From Kribbella jiaozuonensis (GTDB taxonomy: Bacteria; Actinomycetota; Actinomycetes; Propionibacteriales; Kribbellaceae), in the NCBI RefSeq assembly GCF_005233875.1, contig NZ_SZPZ01000005.1, positions 124,001 to 188,000 on the forward strand: 64,000 bases of DNA. Direction: 5' to 3'. The notes beneath the pieces were generated by a model that was not told where the DNA came from, did no database searches, and worked only from the letters and a program-made list of their open reading frames with translations. The position numbers and the translations under genes were made by a program. Each line of letters starts with the position of its first letter. Position 1 is the stretch's first letter. Positions 16,631 to 24,765 of the stretch are shown one piece after another.

Positions 16631-17424
16631 CCGTCGAGCAAACCCCGGGCGAGCCTCGGGAGACCACGGATTTGCGTACCCGAACGGCAGACCTCTTCCA
16701 GCGGATGGCTGCCGCCTCGGGGCCTTCCGATGCCGCGCACACGGCGGCGCGGGACGGTCTGGTCGCACTGCACATGCCGCTGGTGGAGCATCTGGCCCGC
16801 CGGTTCCGCAACCGCGGTGAGCCGTACGACGATCTCGTGCAGGTGGCCACGATCGGCCTGATCAAAGCGATCGACCGTTTCGATTCGGATCGCGGTGTCG
16901 AGTTCTCGACGTACGCGACGCCGACGATCCTGGGTGAGATCAAGCGGTACTTCCGCGACAAGGGCTGGGCCATCCGGGTGCCGCGGCGGCTGCAGGAGCT
17001 GCGGTTGTCACTGACCGCAGCCACCGCCGAGCTGACCCAGGAGCTGGGCCGGGCGCCGACCGTGGCCGAGTTGTCCGACCGGCTCGGACTCTCACCGGAT
17101 CTGGTGATCGAAGGGCTCGAGTCCGCGAACGCCTACAACACCTTGTCCCTGGACGCTCCCGACCAGAACGAGACCGACGCGACCACGGTCCTGGACGGCC
17201 TCGGCGGCGAGGACGAAGCGCTGGAGAGCGTCGAGTACCGGGAGTCGCTCAAACCCTTGCTGGCACAGCTGGACACCCGCGAGAAGCGCATCCTGACACT
17301 GCGATTTTTCCGCGGTATGACGCAGTCCCAGATCGCCGAGGAGATCGGCATCTCACAGATGCACGTCTCCCGGCTGCTGGCCCGGACGCTGACCGAGCTC
17401 CGCACCGGCCTGCTGAAGGAATAG
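16627..17424 (+). CDS. SigB/SigF/SigG family RNA polymerase sigma factor
   Basis: This 265-residue sigma factor has region 2 (PYDDLVQVATIGLIKAIDRF, FSTYATPTILGEIKRYFRDK), region 3 (LSLTAATAELTQELGRAPTV) and region 4 (RILTLRFFRGMTQSQIAEEI, ISQMHVSRLLARTL). It is of the stress/sporulation group and not ECF, since region 3 is complete. The GTG start overlaps the anti-sigma stop (GTGA), so both are co-translated. Sigma factors of this group direct general stress genes in actinobacteria. Confidence 0.92.
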   Translation: MTVEQTPGEPRETTDLRTRTADLFQRMAAASGPSDAAHTAARDGLVALHMPLVEHLARRFRNRGEPYDDLVQVATIGLIKAIDRFDSDRGVEFSTYATPTILGEIKRYFRDKGWAIRVPRRLQELRLSLTAATAELTQELGRAPTVAELSDRLGLSPDLVIEGLESANAYNTLSLDAPDQNETDATTVLDGLGGEDEALESVEYRESLKPLLAQLDTREKRILTLRFFRGMTQSQIAEEIGISQMHVSRLLARTLTELRTGLLKE

Positions 17425-17428
17425 CTGC

Positions 17429-17839
17429 CTAGAGCACCGGGTGATCGTTGGCCTCGCCACCGGCCAGTGCGTCCGTGGAAGCCTTCTGGAACACGCAGAT
17501 CAGTACTGCGAGGGCCGCGACGGCGAGCGCGATCGCGACCACCTTGGTCGATCCGCCCCAGAAGCTGTACGCGACCAGGAGCTGGATCAATTGTGTGAAT
17601 ACCGTCGGCCCGCGACTCCAGCGCACGGCCTTCGACAGACCACGCGCGACGAAGCCGAGGGCCACGCCGTACACGAGGAAGAAGCCGGCCGTGGTGAGGC
17701 CGAGCACCAAGCGATCGCCATGAAGCGTCAAGGCTTCGCCAATTCCCAGAACGATCAGCGCAAGGCCTTCCAAAGCGACCACTGCCGCAGCTAACTTGAG
17801 CGGTCTCGGGACGGCGGCAGCTGGGGAGTCGGTCGGCAC
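17429..17839 (-). CDS. Small integral membrane protein
   Basis: This 136-residue protein has four hydrophobic helices: LAAAVVALEGLALIVLG, LGLTTAGFFLVYGVALGF, FTQLIQLLVAYSFWGG and VVAIALAVAALAVLICVF. The ends are short and hydrophilic. It starts at a GTG (17839). I do not recognise a defined family beyond small actinobacterial membrane proteins. It is convergent to the sigma factor gene, 4 bp apart, and shares no evident operon. Confidence 0.7.
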   Translation of the reverse strand: MPTDSPAAAVPRPLKLAAAVVALEGLALIVLGIGEALTLHGDRLVLGLTTAGFFLVYGVALGFVARGLSKAVRWSRGPTVFTQLIQLLVAYSFWGGSTKVVAIALAVAALAVLICVFQKASTDALAGGEANDHPVL

Positions 17840-18229
17840 TTCGCCAGCTTAGTGCCGCATGTTCTCGGGGGCCTCGCGGACCCAAGGCCCTACAGGGATT
17901 TGAGGGTTGTGCGTAACCAAAAGAAGGTTGGAACGGTTACCTGCAGTGAACGGGTGATTGCGGAAGAGCGGCTCCGTCCGATAACCGGATGGAGCGTACG
18001 ACCCTGCGCCAGTTCCGAGTGTTAAGGAAGCGTTGTGATCGGATCGACAACTCCATAACCCTTGTTTCGATCCGCCAAGATTGGGAACATGGTCTCGTTC
18101 GTGAATGCGTTCACAACGCGTCGCACTAAAACCCCCCAGTGCGAGACGAACCGACGAGTACAGCACCGCTGATTGGGCACAGACCTACCCGTCAGCTTAC
18201 GTCAACTACTGAGAGAGATGGGATCCGCC
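17840..18229. other. 390-bp regulatory region upstream of whiB1
   Basis: No gene is supported here. The stretch is less GC-rich than its surroundings, rich in short inverted motifs such as GGTTGGAACGGTTACC-like segments, and contains the CRP-type site at 18100-18115. This fits a long, multiply regulated promoter of whiB1. Confidence 0.5.
18100..18115. promoter_or_regulatory. CRP-type binding site upstream of whiB1
   Basis: CGTGAATGCGTTCACA matches the CRP consensus TGTGA-N6-TCACA at 9 of its 10 defined positions; only the first base differs. It lies 115 bp before the whiB1 start. In M. tuberculosis, whiB1 is a known target of the CRP homologue Rv3676, so conservation is plausible. Confidence 0.65.
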
Positions 18230-18481
18230 ATGGATTGGCGCCACCGGGCCGTATGCCTCGACGAGGACCCGGAACTGTTCTTCCCCATCGGCAACACCGG
18301 CCCCGCGATCATGCAGATCGAGGAAGCCAAGCAGGTGTGCCGACGCTGCGACGTGCGTGAGCAGTGCCTGGCATGGGCGCTGGAAGCCGGCCAGGACCAC
18401 GGTGTCTGGGGCGGTCTGAGCGAGGACGAGCGCCGCGCTCTCAAGCGCCGCAACGCCCGCCAGCGCATCCGCACCGCCTGA
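18230..18481 (+). CDS. whiB1: WhiB1/WblE-type iron-sulfur transcription factor
   Basis: This 83-residue protein begins MDWRHRAVCLDEDPELFFP, the near-invariant start of WhiB1/WblE. The four cluster cysteines are in AVCLD, VCRRCDV and EQCLAW, with the normal C-x2-C spacing. The GVWGGLSEDERRALKRRNAR segment forms the turn and basic DNA-binding tail. The [4Fe-4S] cluster responds to nitric oxide in mycobacteria, where the protein is essential and binds SigA. The start is set by family; an upstream in-frame ATG at 18218 would add four residues. Position next to the divergent-ended pdtaS matches M. tuberculosis. Confidence 0.95.
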   Translation: MDWRHRAVCLDEDPELFFPIGNTGPAIMQIEEAKQVCRRCDVREQCLAWALEAGQDHGVWGGLSEDERRALKRRNARQRIRTA

Positions 18482-18495
18482 GTAAGTCCTCTCGG

Positions 18496-18530
18496 GGCCC
18501 CGCGGAAAACACCGCGGGGCCTTTGTGTTT
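18496..18530 (+). terminator. Rho-independent terminator after whiB1
   Basis: GGCCCCGCGG (18496-18505) pairs perfectly with CCGCGGGGCC (18512-18521) around AAAACA and is followed by TTTGTGTTT. It also sits 8 bp from the convergent pdtaS stop. Confidence 0.9.
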
Positions 18531-18537
18531 CCCCGGC

Positions 18538-20016
18538 CTAATCCTTGACCGGGATGTCCAGGGTGACCTGGGTGCCGGGCTTTCCGTCGTGACGGTTGCC
18601 GAATTCAAGGGTCCCGTCCAGCTCCCCGATGACGAGGGTGCGGACGATGGACAGGCCCAGGTTGCCGGACAGTTCGGAGTCGAAGTTCGTCGGCAACCCT
18701 TTGCCGTCGTCGATCACGTCGATGTGCAGGCGTCCGACCGACCGCTCGGCGGTGAGCTCGATCGTGCCGTGCGCCTCTCCCCCGTCGCGTGCGCCGAAGG
18801 CGTGCTCGACCGAGTTCTGCATCAGTTCGGTCAGCACCATCGCCAGCGGAGTCGCCACCTCGGAGTCGAGTACGCCGAACGTCCCGCTCCGCCGCGTCTC
18901 CACCGCGGTCGAGACCGTCGACACATCCGCGACCATCGCGGCGACCCGGTCGGCCACATCGTCGAAGTCCACATGCTCGTCGAACGACTCCGACAGCGTC
19001 TCGTGCACGATCGCGATCGACCCGACCCGCCGGACCGCTTCGGACAAGGCGGCCTGTCCTTCCGGTACGGCGATTCTTCGGGCCTGCATCCGGAGTAACG
19101 CGGCGACCGTCTGCAAGTTGTTCTTGACGCGATGATGAATCTCCCGGATGGTCGCCTCCTTGGTGACCAGCTCCCGCTCCCGGCTCCGCAGCTCCGTGAC
19201 GTCACGGAGCAGGATCAGCGCCCCCACGTGCGCACCGTCGGCCCGCAGCGGGATCGCGCGCAGGAACAGCGTCGCGTCGGAGTTCTCGATCTCGATCTCC
19301 TTGGCCGCGCGGCCGGTGACCACCGACGCGAGCACGTCGTCGACCTTGTGTCCGGAATGCAGCAACTCCGCGGTGACATCCTTCAGCCTGCTGCCGACGA
19401 GATCGGTGACAAGACCCATCCGCCGGTACGCCGACAACGCGTTCGGGCTCGCGAACGTCACCATGCCGTGCCGATCGACCCGGATGCAGCCGTCACCGAC
19501 GCGTGGCGTGGTGGAGAGCAGCCGCTCACCGCCGTACGGGAAGATGCCGTCGGTGATCATCCGGGCCAGGTCGGTCGCGCTCTGCAGATAGGCGATCTCG
19601 AGCCTGGACGGCGTACGGACACCGAGCAGGTTGGTGTTCCGCGCGATCACCGCGATCACCCGGGTGCCGCGTCGTACCGGGATCGTCTCGACCCGGACGG
19701 GTACGTCGTCGCGCCATTCGGGATCGCCCTCGCGGCAGATCCGGCCGCCGTCGTACGCCTGGTCGAGCAGGTGCCGGCGGCCGCGCGGGATGAAGCTGCC
19801 GACGATGTCGTCGAGGTACGCCGTCGGGCCGGTCGTCGGGCGCATCTGGGCACCGGCCCAGAACCCGAGCCCTTCGGTGTCCGGCAGCCAGAGCACGAGA
19901 TCGGCGAACGACAGATCGGCCAGCATCTGCCAGTCGGAGATCAGCAGCTGCAGGCGGTCCAGGTCGGCCTGGTCCAGGGTGGTGTGGTTTCGGGCCACGT
20001 CGGTCAGAGACGGCAC
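18538..20016 (-). CDS. pdtaS: PdtaS-type cytosolic sensor histidine kinase
   Basis: This 492-residue soluble kinase has an N-terminal GAF-like domain (about 1-150), a PAS domain (about 170-280, DGCIRVDRHGMVTFASPNAL), a HisKA_2 dimerisation domain with the phospho-acceptor in REIHHRVKNNLQTVAALLRM, and an HATPase_c domain with VLTELMQNSVEHAFG and DDGKGLPTNF. The order matches M. tuberculosis PdtaS (Rv3220c), which phosphorylates the ANTAR antiterminator PdtaR. No membrane segment is present. The partner regulator gene is not in this window. It is convergent to whiB1, as in mycobacteria. Confidence 0.93.
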   Translation of the reverse strand: MPSLTDVARNHTTLDQADLDRLQLLISDWQMLADLSFADLVLWLPDTEGLGFWAGAQMRPTTGPTAYLDDIVGSFIPRGRRHLLDQAYDGGRICREGDPEWRDDVPVRVETIPVRRGTRVIAVIARNTNLLGVRTPSRLEIAYLQSATDLARMITDGIFPYGGERLLSTTPRVGDGCIRVDRHGMVTFASPNALSAYRRMGLVTDLVGSRLKDVTAELLHSGHKVDDVLASVVTGRAAKEIEIENSDATLFLRAIPLRADGAHVGALILLRDVTELRSRERELVTKEATIREIHHRVKNNLQTVAALLRMQARRIAVPEGQAALSEAVRRVGSIAIVHETLSESFDEHVDFDDVADRVAAMVADVSTVSTAVETRRSGTFGVLDSEVATPLAMVLTELMQNSVEHAFGARDGGEAHGTIELTAERSVGRLHIDVIDDGKGLPTNFDSELSGNLGLSIVRTLVIGELDGTLEFGNRHDGKPGTQVTLDIPVKD

Positions 20017-20122
20017 AGGTTCGATGCTACCGACGGTCTTATACCAGCACTCGGAGTGGTCCGCTCGACAAGTTGGTGTAGACAGGTGTTAGTTGATTCA
20101 GCACGGATGAAAGGATGCTCGG

Positions 20123-21028
20123 GTGGAGTCGACGTACTGGCAGGACGTGATGGCCGCGGACTACGCGGTACCGCACGACCGTACGCTGACCGAGCTCACC
20201 GAGGAGCTTGTCCGCGGGCTGGCCAGCACCAACCCGCAGGTCCGTGATGCCCTCGCCTACCCGACGCTCGCCACCTGGCTGGAGCGCGGGGTGTACGACG
20301 ACCTGCTGCCCGGGTTCGGCGACGGCCTCTGTGCCGGACTGAACTACGGGCTCGGCGAGGACGGCACCGACAGTGTGTTCCGCCGCTCGTTCACCGCGCT
20401 GACGCTGGCCGAGGTGATCCACCGCGACAACGCCGAGTTCCTCGTGCACGACGAGGTGGTGATGCGCTGGGGCGACCGGCTGGCGACCTGGCTGCTGCGC
20501 GAACGCGACCTGCGCGGGTTCGTCAAGGACTGCGGCTGGGCGCATGCCGTTGCCCATGGCGCCGACGCGATCGGCGCGCTGGCCCGGTCCCGGCACTGCG
20601 ACGCCGGGGTACTGCGGGCGCTGCTCGACGTACTCGCGGACCGGATCGTCAAGGACACGCCGTACCGCTGGGTGCACGAGGAGCACGACCGGGTCGCGCA
20701 CGCGGTGATGACGATCCTGCACCGGAACATGCTGAGCAGCGACGAGCTCGAGCGCTGGCTGAAGCCGATCGCGGCGACCGCCGGCCAGCAGCCGTTGATG
20801 CACGAGACCCTGCCCGAGTGGCCGACGCCCGCGGTGTTCAACGCCCGCGGCGTCCTGCACGTCCTGCTCAGCCAGCTGGCGATCGGCGTGAAGGGGTTCC
20901 CGATCCCCGGCGACGACGAGCTCTTCGGCCGCCCGATCGAGGCCCGCGCCGACCTGCTGCTGATGCTGACCGAAGCCGTCCAGGCCTCGCAGCCCTACAT
21001 CTACCGCCCGGCCACTAACCCGTCGTAG
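20123..21028 (+). CDS. DUF2785 domain-containing protein
   Basis: This 301-residue soluble, largely helical protein fits DUF2785. Motifs include LAYPTLATWLERGVYDD, RSFTALTLAEVIHRDNAEFL and DCGWAHAVAHGADAIGALARS, the last with conserved histidines. No catalytic function is established. It starts at a GTG in a 106-bp region divergent to pdtaS. Its last 14 bp overlap the convergent phosphatase-like gene. Function unknown. Confidence 0.8.
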   Translation: MESTYWQDVMAADYAVPHDRTLTELTEELVRGLASTNPQVRDALAYPTLATWLERGVYDDLLPGFGDGLCAGLNYGLGEDGTDSVFRRSFTALTLAEVIHRDNAEFLVHDEVVMRWGDRLATWLLRERDLRGFVKDCGWAHAVAHGADAIGALARSRHCDAGVLRALLDVLADRIVKDTPYRWVHEEHDRVAHAVMTILHRNMLSSDELERWLKPIAATAGQQPLMHETLPEWPTPAVFNARGVLHVLLSQLAIGVKGFPIPGDDELFGRPIEARADLLLMLTEAVQASQPYIYRPATNPS

Positions 21029-21989
21029 AAATGCCGGCCGTCGCCACGACGGCCCGGTGGTCCGTGCCCTCGATCGGGTACGTCGTGAACCGACCCGGCT
21101 CGAACTGCCGCGTCACCACCACGTGGTCGATCTGCGTCCGCAGTACGACGGGCTGGTCGGCCGGCCAGGTACCTTGCAGGCCGGCGCCGACGGTCGGTGC
21201 GACACTGCGACAGTAACCGCCCAGCGCGTGCCGGAAGTCCGCGTGGTCGACGGTCGCGTTGAAGTCCCCTGCAACTATCGTCGGCGCGTCCTCGGTGCAC
21301 CAGCGCCGTACGTGCAGGAGGTCGTTCTTCCAGGTCGTGACCGAGTCGGTCAGCGGCGGGAAGCCGTGGTAGGCGATCAGCCGGATCGCGCCGAGGTTGC
21401 CACCGGTCACGATGATGTTGCCGAAGGTCGTCCCGGGCTCGGACGCGAACGCCACGTTCCCGAGCGAGGACGACACGAGCACACTGGTCGCACTCTCGGG
21501 CGCCTTGCTCGGCTGGGCCGTGAAGCCCTTGTACTGCTGGTCCTGCAGCTGCGCCCGGATCTCCTCGCGGACGTCAACCTGTGCCTCCGGCAACGAAACC
21601 AGGTCCGGCTTGCGGTCTCGGATCACCTGCGCCACATCCGCGGCGCGGGCACCACCGCCGAGCACGTTCGCGACCATGATCGTCAGCACCCGCGCGCCGG
21701 CCGGAGCGGGCCTGGCATCGGAGAACTGACGCGGCGCGATCAGGGCGCCGCCGATCAGCGCGAGCGAAGCGACGAGTACGGCGGCGATGCGCCAGCCGCG
21801 TCGTACGAGCATCAGGAGCGCCAGCAGTAGGACCACGACCAGACCTTGCGGACGGAAGGCGGCCAGCTGGGTGAACGGGGTGACCTCGTCCAGCCCGAAC
21901 AGTTCCGGATACAGCGGCACGGCAACGATGACGAGGAACAGGACGGACAGCACGACGCGCCGTACGAACCATGCCTTTTCGTTATCCAT
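21015..21989 (-). CDS. Membrane-anchored endonuclease/exonuclease/phosphatase family protein
   Basis: This 324-residue protein has about three N-terminal helices (VVLSVLFLVIVAVPLYPELF, LVVVLLLALLMLV, IAAVLVASLALIGGALIA), then an extracytoplasmic EEP domain. The metal/catalytic motifs are present: MVANVLGGG, PEAQVDVREE, AGDFNAT, QIDHVVV and GTDHRAVV. Substrates of such proteins range from phospholipids to nucleic acids, so the activity is open. The start MDNEKAWFVRR at 21989 places the first helix directly after positive residues; an upstream start at 22022 is less likely. Confidence 0.85.
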   Translation of the reverse strand: MDNEKAWFVRRVVLSVLFLVIVAVPLYPELFGLDEVTPFTQLAAFRPQGLVVVLLLALLMLVRRGWRIAAVLVASLALIGGALIAPRQFSDARPAPAGARVLTIMVANVLGGGARAADVAQVIRDRKPDLVSLPEAQVDVREEIRAQLQDQQYKGFTAQPSKAPESATSVLVSSSLGNVAFASEPGTTFGNIIVTGGNLGAIRLIAYHGFPPLTDSVTTWKNDLLHVRRWCTEDAPTIVAGDFNATVDHADFRHALGGYCRSVAPTVGAGLQGTWPADQPVVLRTQIDHVVVTRQFEPGRFTTYPIEGTDHRAVVATAGISTTG

Positions 21990-22069
21990 GCACCAACCTG
22001 AAGGTCTAGTACCGACTGTCATCGAACGGTAGCGTGCTGCGTTGCGCCTGTGTCCCGAGGAGGTTTGCA

Positions 22070-22360
22070 GTGTCTCGATTGTCCGCGGTCAGGCCCGCGT
22101 ACTGGATCTCCGGTGTGCTTCTGGTTGTGGCGGTCGTCGTACCGCTGCTCGTGCCGACGTACGCCAAGGCCGACCCCCACCTGTGGGGATTCCCGTTCTT
22201 CTACTGGTACCAGCTGATGTGGGTGTTCCTGTCCGCGATCCTGGTCAGCATCAGTTACCGGCTGCTGCGTGCCGAGGAACGCCGGCGCCGGGCCGCGCAG
22301 GGACTTGGTGACCCTGACGCCCCCGATGCCGACGTCGACACCAAGGAGGCCGGACAGTGA
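22070..22360 (+). CDS. DUF3311 small membrane subunit
   Basis: This 96-residue protein has two helices (ISGVLLVVAVVVPLLVP and FFYWYQLMWVFLSAILVSI) and a charged C-terminus. It belongs to DUF3311, usually encoded directly before a sodium:solute symporter and thought to be an accessory subunit. GAGGAGGT precedes the GTG start at 22070, and the stop overlaps the symporter start by 4 bp. Confidence 0.88.
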   Translation: MSRLSAVRPAYWISGVLLVVAVVVPLLVPTYAKADPHLWGFPFFYWYQLMWVFLSAILVSISYRLLRAEERRRRAAQGLGDPDAPDADVDTKEAGQ

Positions 22361-24012
22361 ACACGAGTGTCGACTGGGTGCAGTTGATCATCGTCATCGT
22401 CATCTTCGGCGGTGTCACCGTGATGGGCTTCATGGCGTCGCGCTGGCGTAGCGCCGGCCATCTGGACAACCTCGACGAGTGGGGTCTGGGCGGCCGGAGC
22501 TTCGGTACGTTCGTCACCTGGTTCCTGCTGGGCGGCGACCTGTACACGGCGTACACGTTCATCGCGGTGCCCGCCGCGATGTACGCGACAGGTGCGATCA
22601 GCGGCTTCTTCGCCGTTCCGTACACGATCGTCGCCTACCCGATCGTGTTCGTCTTCATGGCCCGCTTGTGGTCGGTCTCGCATCGGCACGGGTACGTGAC
22701 GCCGGCCGACTTCGTCACCGGCCGGTACGGCAGTAAGGCGCTGTCGCTGGCGGTCGCGGTGACCGGCATCCTCGCCCTGATGCCGTACATCGCGTTGCAG
22801 CTGGTCGGTATGCAGGCGGTCTTCGAGACGATGGGTCTCGGCGGCAGCAACACGCTGGCCAAGGACCTCCCGCTGCTGATCGCGTTCGCGGTGCTCGCGG
22901 CGTACACGTATTCGTCCGGGCTGCGGGCGCCGGCGATGATCGCGTTCGTCAAGGACTTCCTGATCTACGTGGTGATCCTGGTCGCGATCTTCTACCTGCC
23001 GCATGTGCTCGGCGGCTGGGACTCGATCTTCGGTGCGGCCCAGGAGAAGATGGCGAAGACGAACCCGGCCACCGGCAAGCCGACCGGGTCGTTCATCCCC
23101 GGCAACGCGGGCTACGTGTCGTACTGGACGCTGGGTCTGGGTTCCGCGATGGCGCTGTTCATGTACCCGCACTCGGTCACCGCCGTGCTGTCGACGAAGA
23201 CCCGCAACGTCGTACGGCGGAACGCGGCGATCCTCCCGGCGTACTCGCTGCTGCTGGGCCTGCTCGCCCTGCTCGGCTTCATGGCGATCAAGGCGAACGT
23301 GAACGTGAAGGGTCTGGACGGGCTGGCCAACCCGCAGCTGGCGATCCCGCGGCTGTTCGACCAGGAGTTCCCGTCCTGGTTCGCCGGGATCGCGTTCGCG
23401 GCGATCGCGGTCGGCGCGCTGGTGCCGGCGGCGATCATGTCGATCGCGGCGGCGAACCTGTTCACGCGCAACATCTATCGCGCGTTCATCAAGCCGTCGG
23501 CGTCACCGGCGGAGGAGGCCAAGGTCTCCAAGCTGGCGTCGCTGCTGGTGAAGGTCGGCGCGCTGGTGTTCGTGCTCGCGATGGACAAGACGATCGCGCT
23601 GAACCTGCAACTCCTGGGCGGTATCTGGATCCTGCAGACGTTCCCGGCGATCGTCGTCGGTCTCTACACGCGCTGGTTCCACCGGTACGCGTTGCTGACC
23701 GGTTGGGCTGTCGCGATGGTGTTCGGCACGATCTCGGCGTACAACGTGGTGAACCCGGCGACCAAGAAGCACTTCGGTGGGTCGCTGGCGAACATCCCGG
23801 GCACCAACACCCCGGCGTACATCGCGCTGACCGCGTTCGTGCTGAACCTGCTCATCGTGATCGTGCTGACGTTCGTGTTCCGCGCGCTGAAGGTGCCGGA
23901 CGGTCAGGACACCACGCACCCGACGGACTACCTCGCCGACCGCGGCGACCCGGGTGTGAAGGACCTGCCGGAGATCCTCGACGACGGCGGAGCCGCTACG
24001 GCGAAGTCCTGA
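22357..24012 (+). CDS. Sodium:solute symporter (monocarboxylate/MctP-like)
   Basis: This 551-residue SSS-family transporter has about 13 membrane helices. It opens VQLIIVIVIFGGVTVMGFMA and carries the symporter segment WGLGGRSFGTFVTWFLLGGD, then GHGYVTPADFVTGRYGS-like family blocks and LVPAAIMSIAAANLFTRNIY. The pairing with DUF3311 is typical of MctP-like carriers of lactate, pyruvate or acetate. AAGGAGG is present before the GTG start. Substrate is inferred from the pairing only. Confidence 0.9.
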   Translation: MNTSVDWVQLIIVIVIFGGVTVMGFMASRWRSAGHLDNLDEWGLGGRSFGTFVTWFLLGGDLYTAYTFIAVPAAMYATGAISGFFAVPYTIVAYPIVFVFMARLWSVSHRHGYVTPADFVTGRYGSKALSLAVAVTGILALMPYIALQLVGMQAVFETMGLGGSNTLAKDLPLLIAFAVLAAYTYSSGLRAPAMIAFVKDFLIYVVILVAIFYLPHVLGGWDSIFGAAQEKMAKTNPATGKPTGSFIPGNAGYVSYWTLGLGSAMALFMYPHSVTAVLSTKTRNVVRRNAAILPAYSLLLGLLALLGFMAIKANVNVKGLDGLANPQLAIPRLFDQEFPSWFAGIAFAAIAVGALVPAAIMSIAAANLFTRNIYRAFIKPSASPAEEAKVSKLASLLVKVGALVFVLAMDKTIALNLQLLGGIWILQTFPAIVVGLYTRWFHRYALLTGWAVAMVFGTISAYNVVNPATKKHFGGSLANIPGTNTPAYIALTAFVLNLLIVIVLTFVFRALKVPDGQDTTHPTDYLADRGDPGVKDLPEILDDGGAATAKS

Positions 24013-24024
24013 GCTTGATGGGTG

Positions 24025-24056
24025 ACGGCGGTCCTGCGGGGCCGCCGTTACCTTTT
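24025..24056 (+). terminator. Terminator after the symporter gene
   Basis: ACGGCGGTCC (24025-24034) pairs with GGGCCGCCGT (24039-24048), one G-U pair, around TGCG, followed by TACCTTTT. Confidence 0.85.
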
Positions 24057-24126
24057 GCAGCTAAGTCGACACGCTGCGGGGTCAGCTTGCCCGGGTTCGG
24101 GCCGCGGGTTCGGCAGAATCGCACAC

Positions 24127-24765
24127 GTGCTGCTGGTCCTCCTCGTCATGGTGCTCGCTGCCGGGGCGGCGCTCGCGACCGGCGGCGGCTTCGGACGGCT
24201 GGCCAACAACACGTTGACCGGCGTGCATTGGCTGGCCGCGGCCGCGATCGGGCAACTGCTCGGCTCGGCCTTCGGCGGCACGGTCTACCCGGTCGGATTG
24301 ATCGGGTCCGCGGTGTGCATCGCGGTCTTCCTGCGGCTCAACGTGCGCCATCCCGGCGTCGGCCTGCTGGCGTTGGGTTTCTTCAGCAACGCGCTCGTGG
24401 TCGCGTTGAACGGAGCGATGCCGGTGTCACTCGCAGCGCTCGCTCGTGCGGGCGTGGGCTCCGGGGTGGTGAGCGATCCGCGGCACGAGTTGTCCGATGC
24501 TGCGACCCGCTTGCCGTGGCTCGGGGACGTCGTACCCGTCGCTCTTCCCGGGCTCGGCCAGGCCGTCAGCCCAGGCGACGTACTCATCGCCGCCGGCGCC
24601 GGCCTCCTGCTGTACGCCGGGATGGGCGCCTCCGGGCGGGTGCCTGCGACAACCGCCCCGGTCTGGGACGAACTGGAACCCTGCGCCGGAACTCCCGCGC
24701 TGCTCAGGCTGTCACCCGAGGCCTGCTCAGAAGCGGAAGCCGCGACCGATCACGCGCCTGAGTGA
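24127..24765 (+). CDS. DUF5317 family membrane protein
   Basis: This 212-residue protein has five or so hydrophobic stretches: VLLVLLVMVLAAGAALATGG, LTGVHWLAAAAIGQLLGSAF, YPVGLIGSAVCIAVFLRLN, GVGLLALGFFSNALVVALNG and the C-terminal VLIAAGAGLLLYAGMGA. The LNGAMPVS segment is the DUF5317 hallmark. I chose the GTG at 24127, which places the first helix at the start; a frame open upstream to 24022 is not coding-like. Its end overlaps the convergent HD-like gene by 39 bp. DUF5317 genes are often near HD-GYP genes in actinobacteria, as far as I remember. Confidence 0.75.
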   Translation: MLLVLLVMVLAAGAALATGGGFGRLANNTLTGVHWLAAAAIGQLLGSAFGGTVYPVGLIGSAVCIAVFLRLNVRHPGVGLLALGFFSNALVVALNGAMPVSLAALARAGVGSGVVSDPRHELSDAATRLPWLGDVVPVALPGLGQAVSPGDVLIAAGAGLLLYAGMGASGRVPATTAPVWDELEPCAGTPALLRLSPEACSEAEAATDHAPE

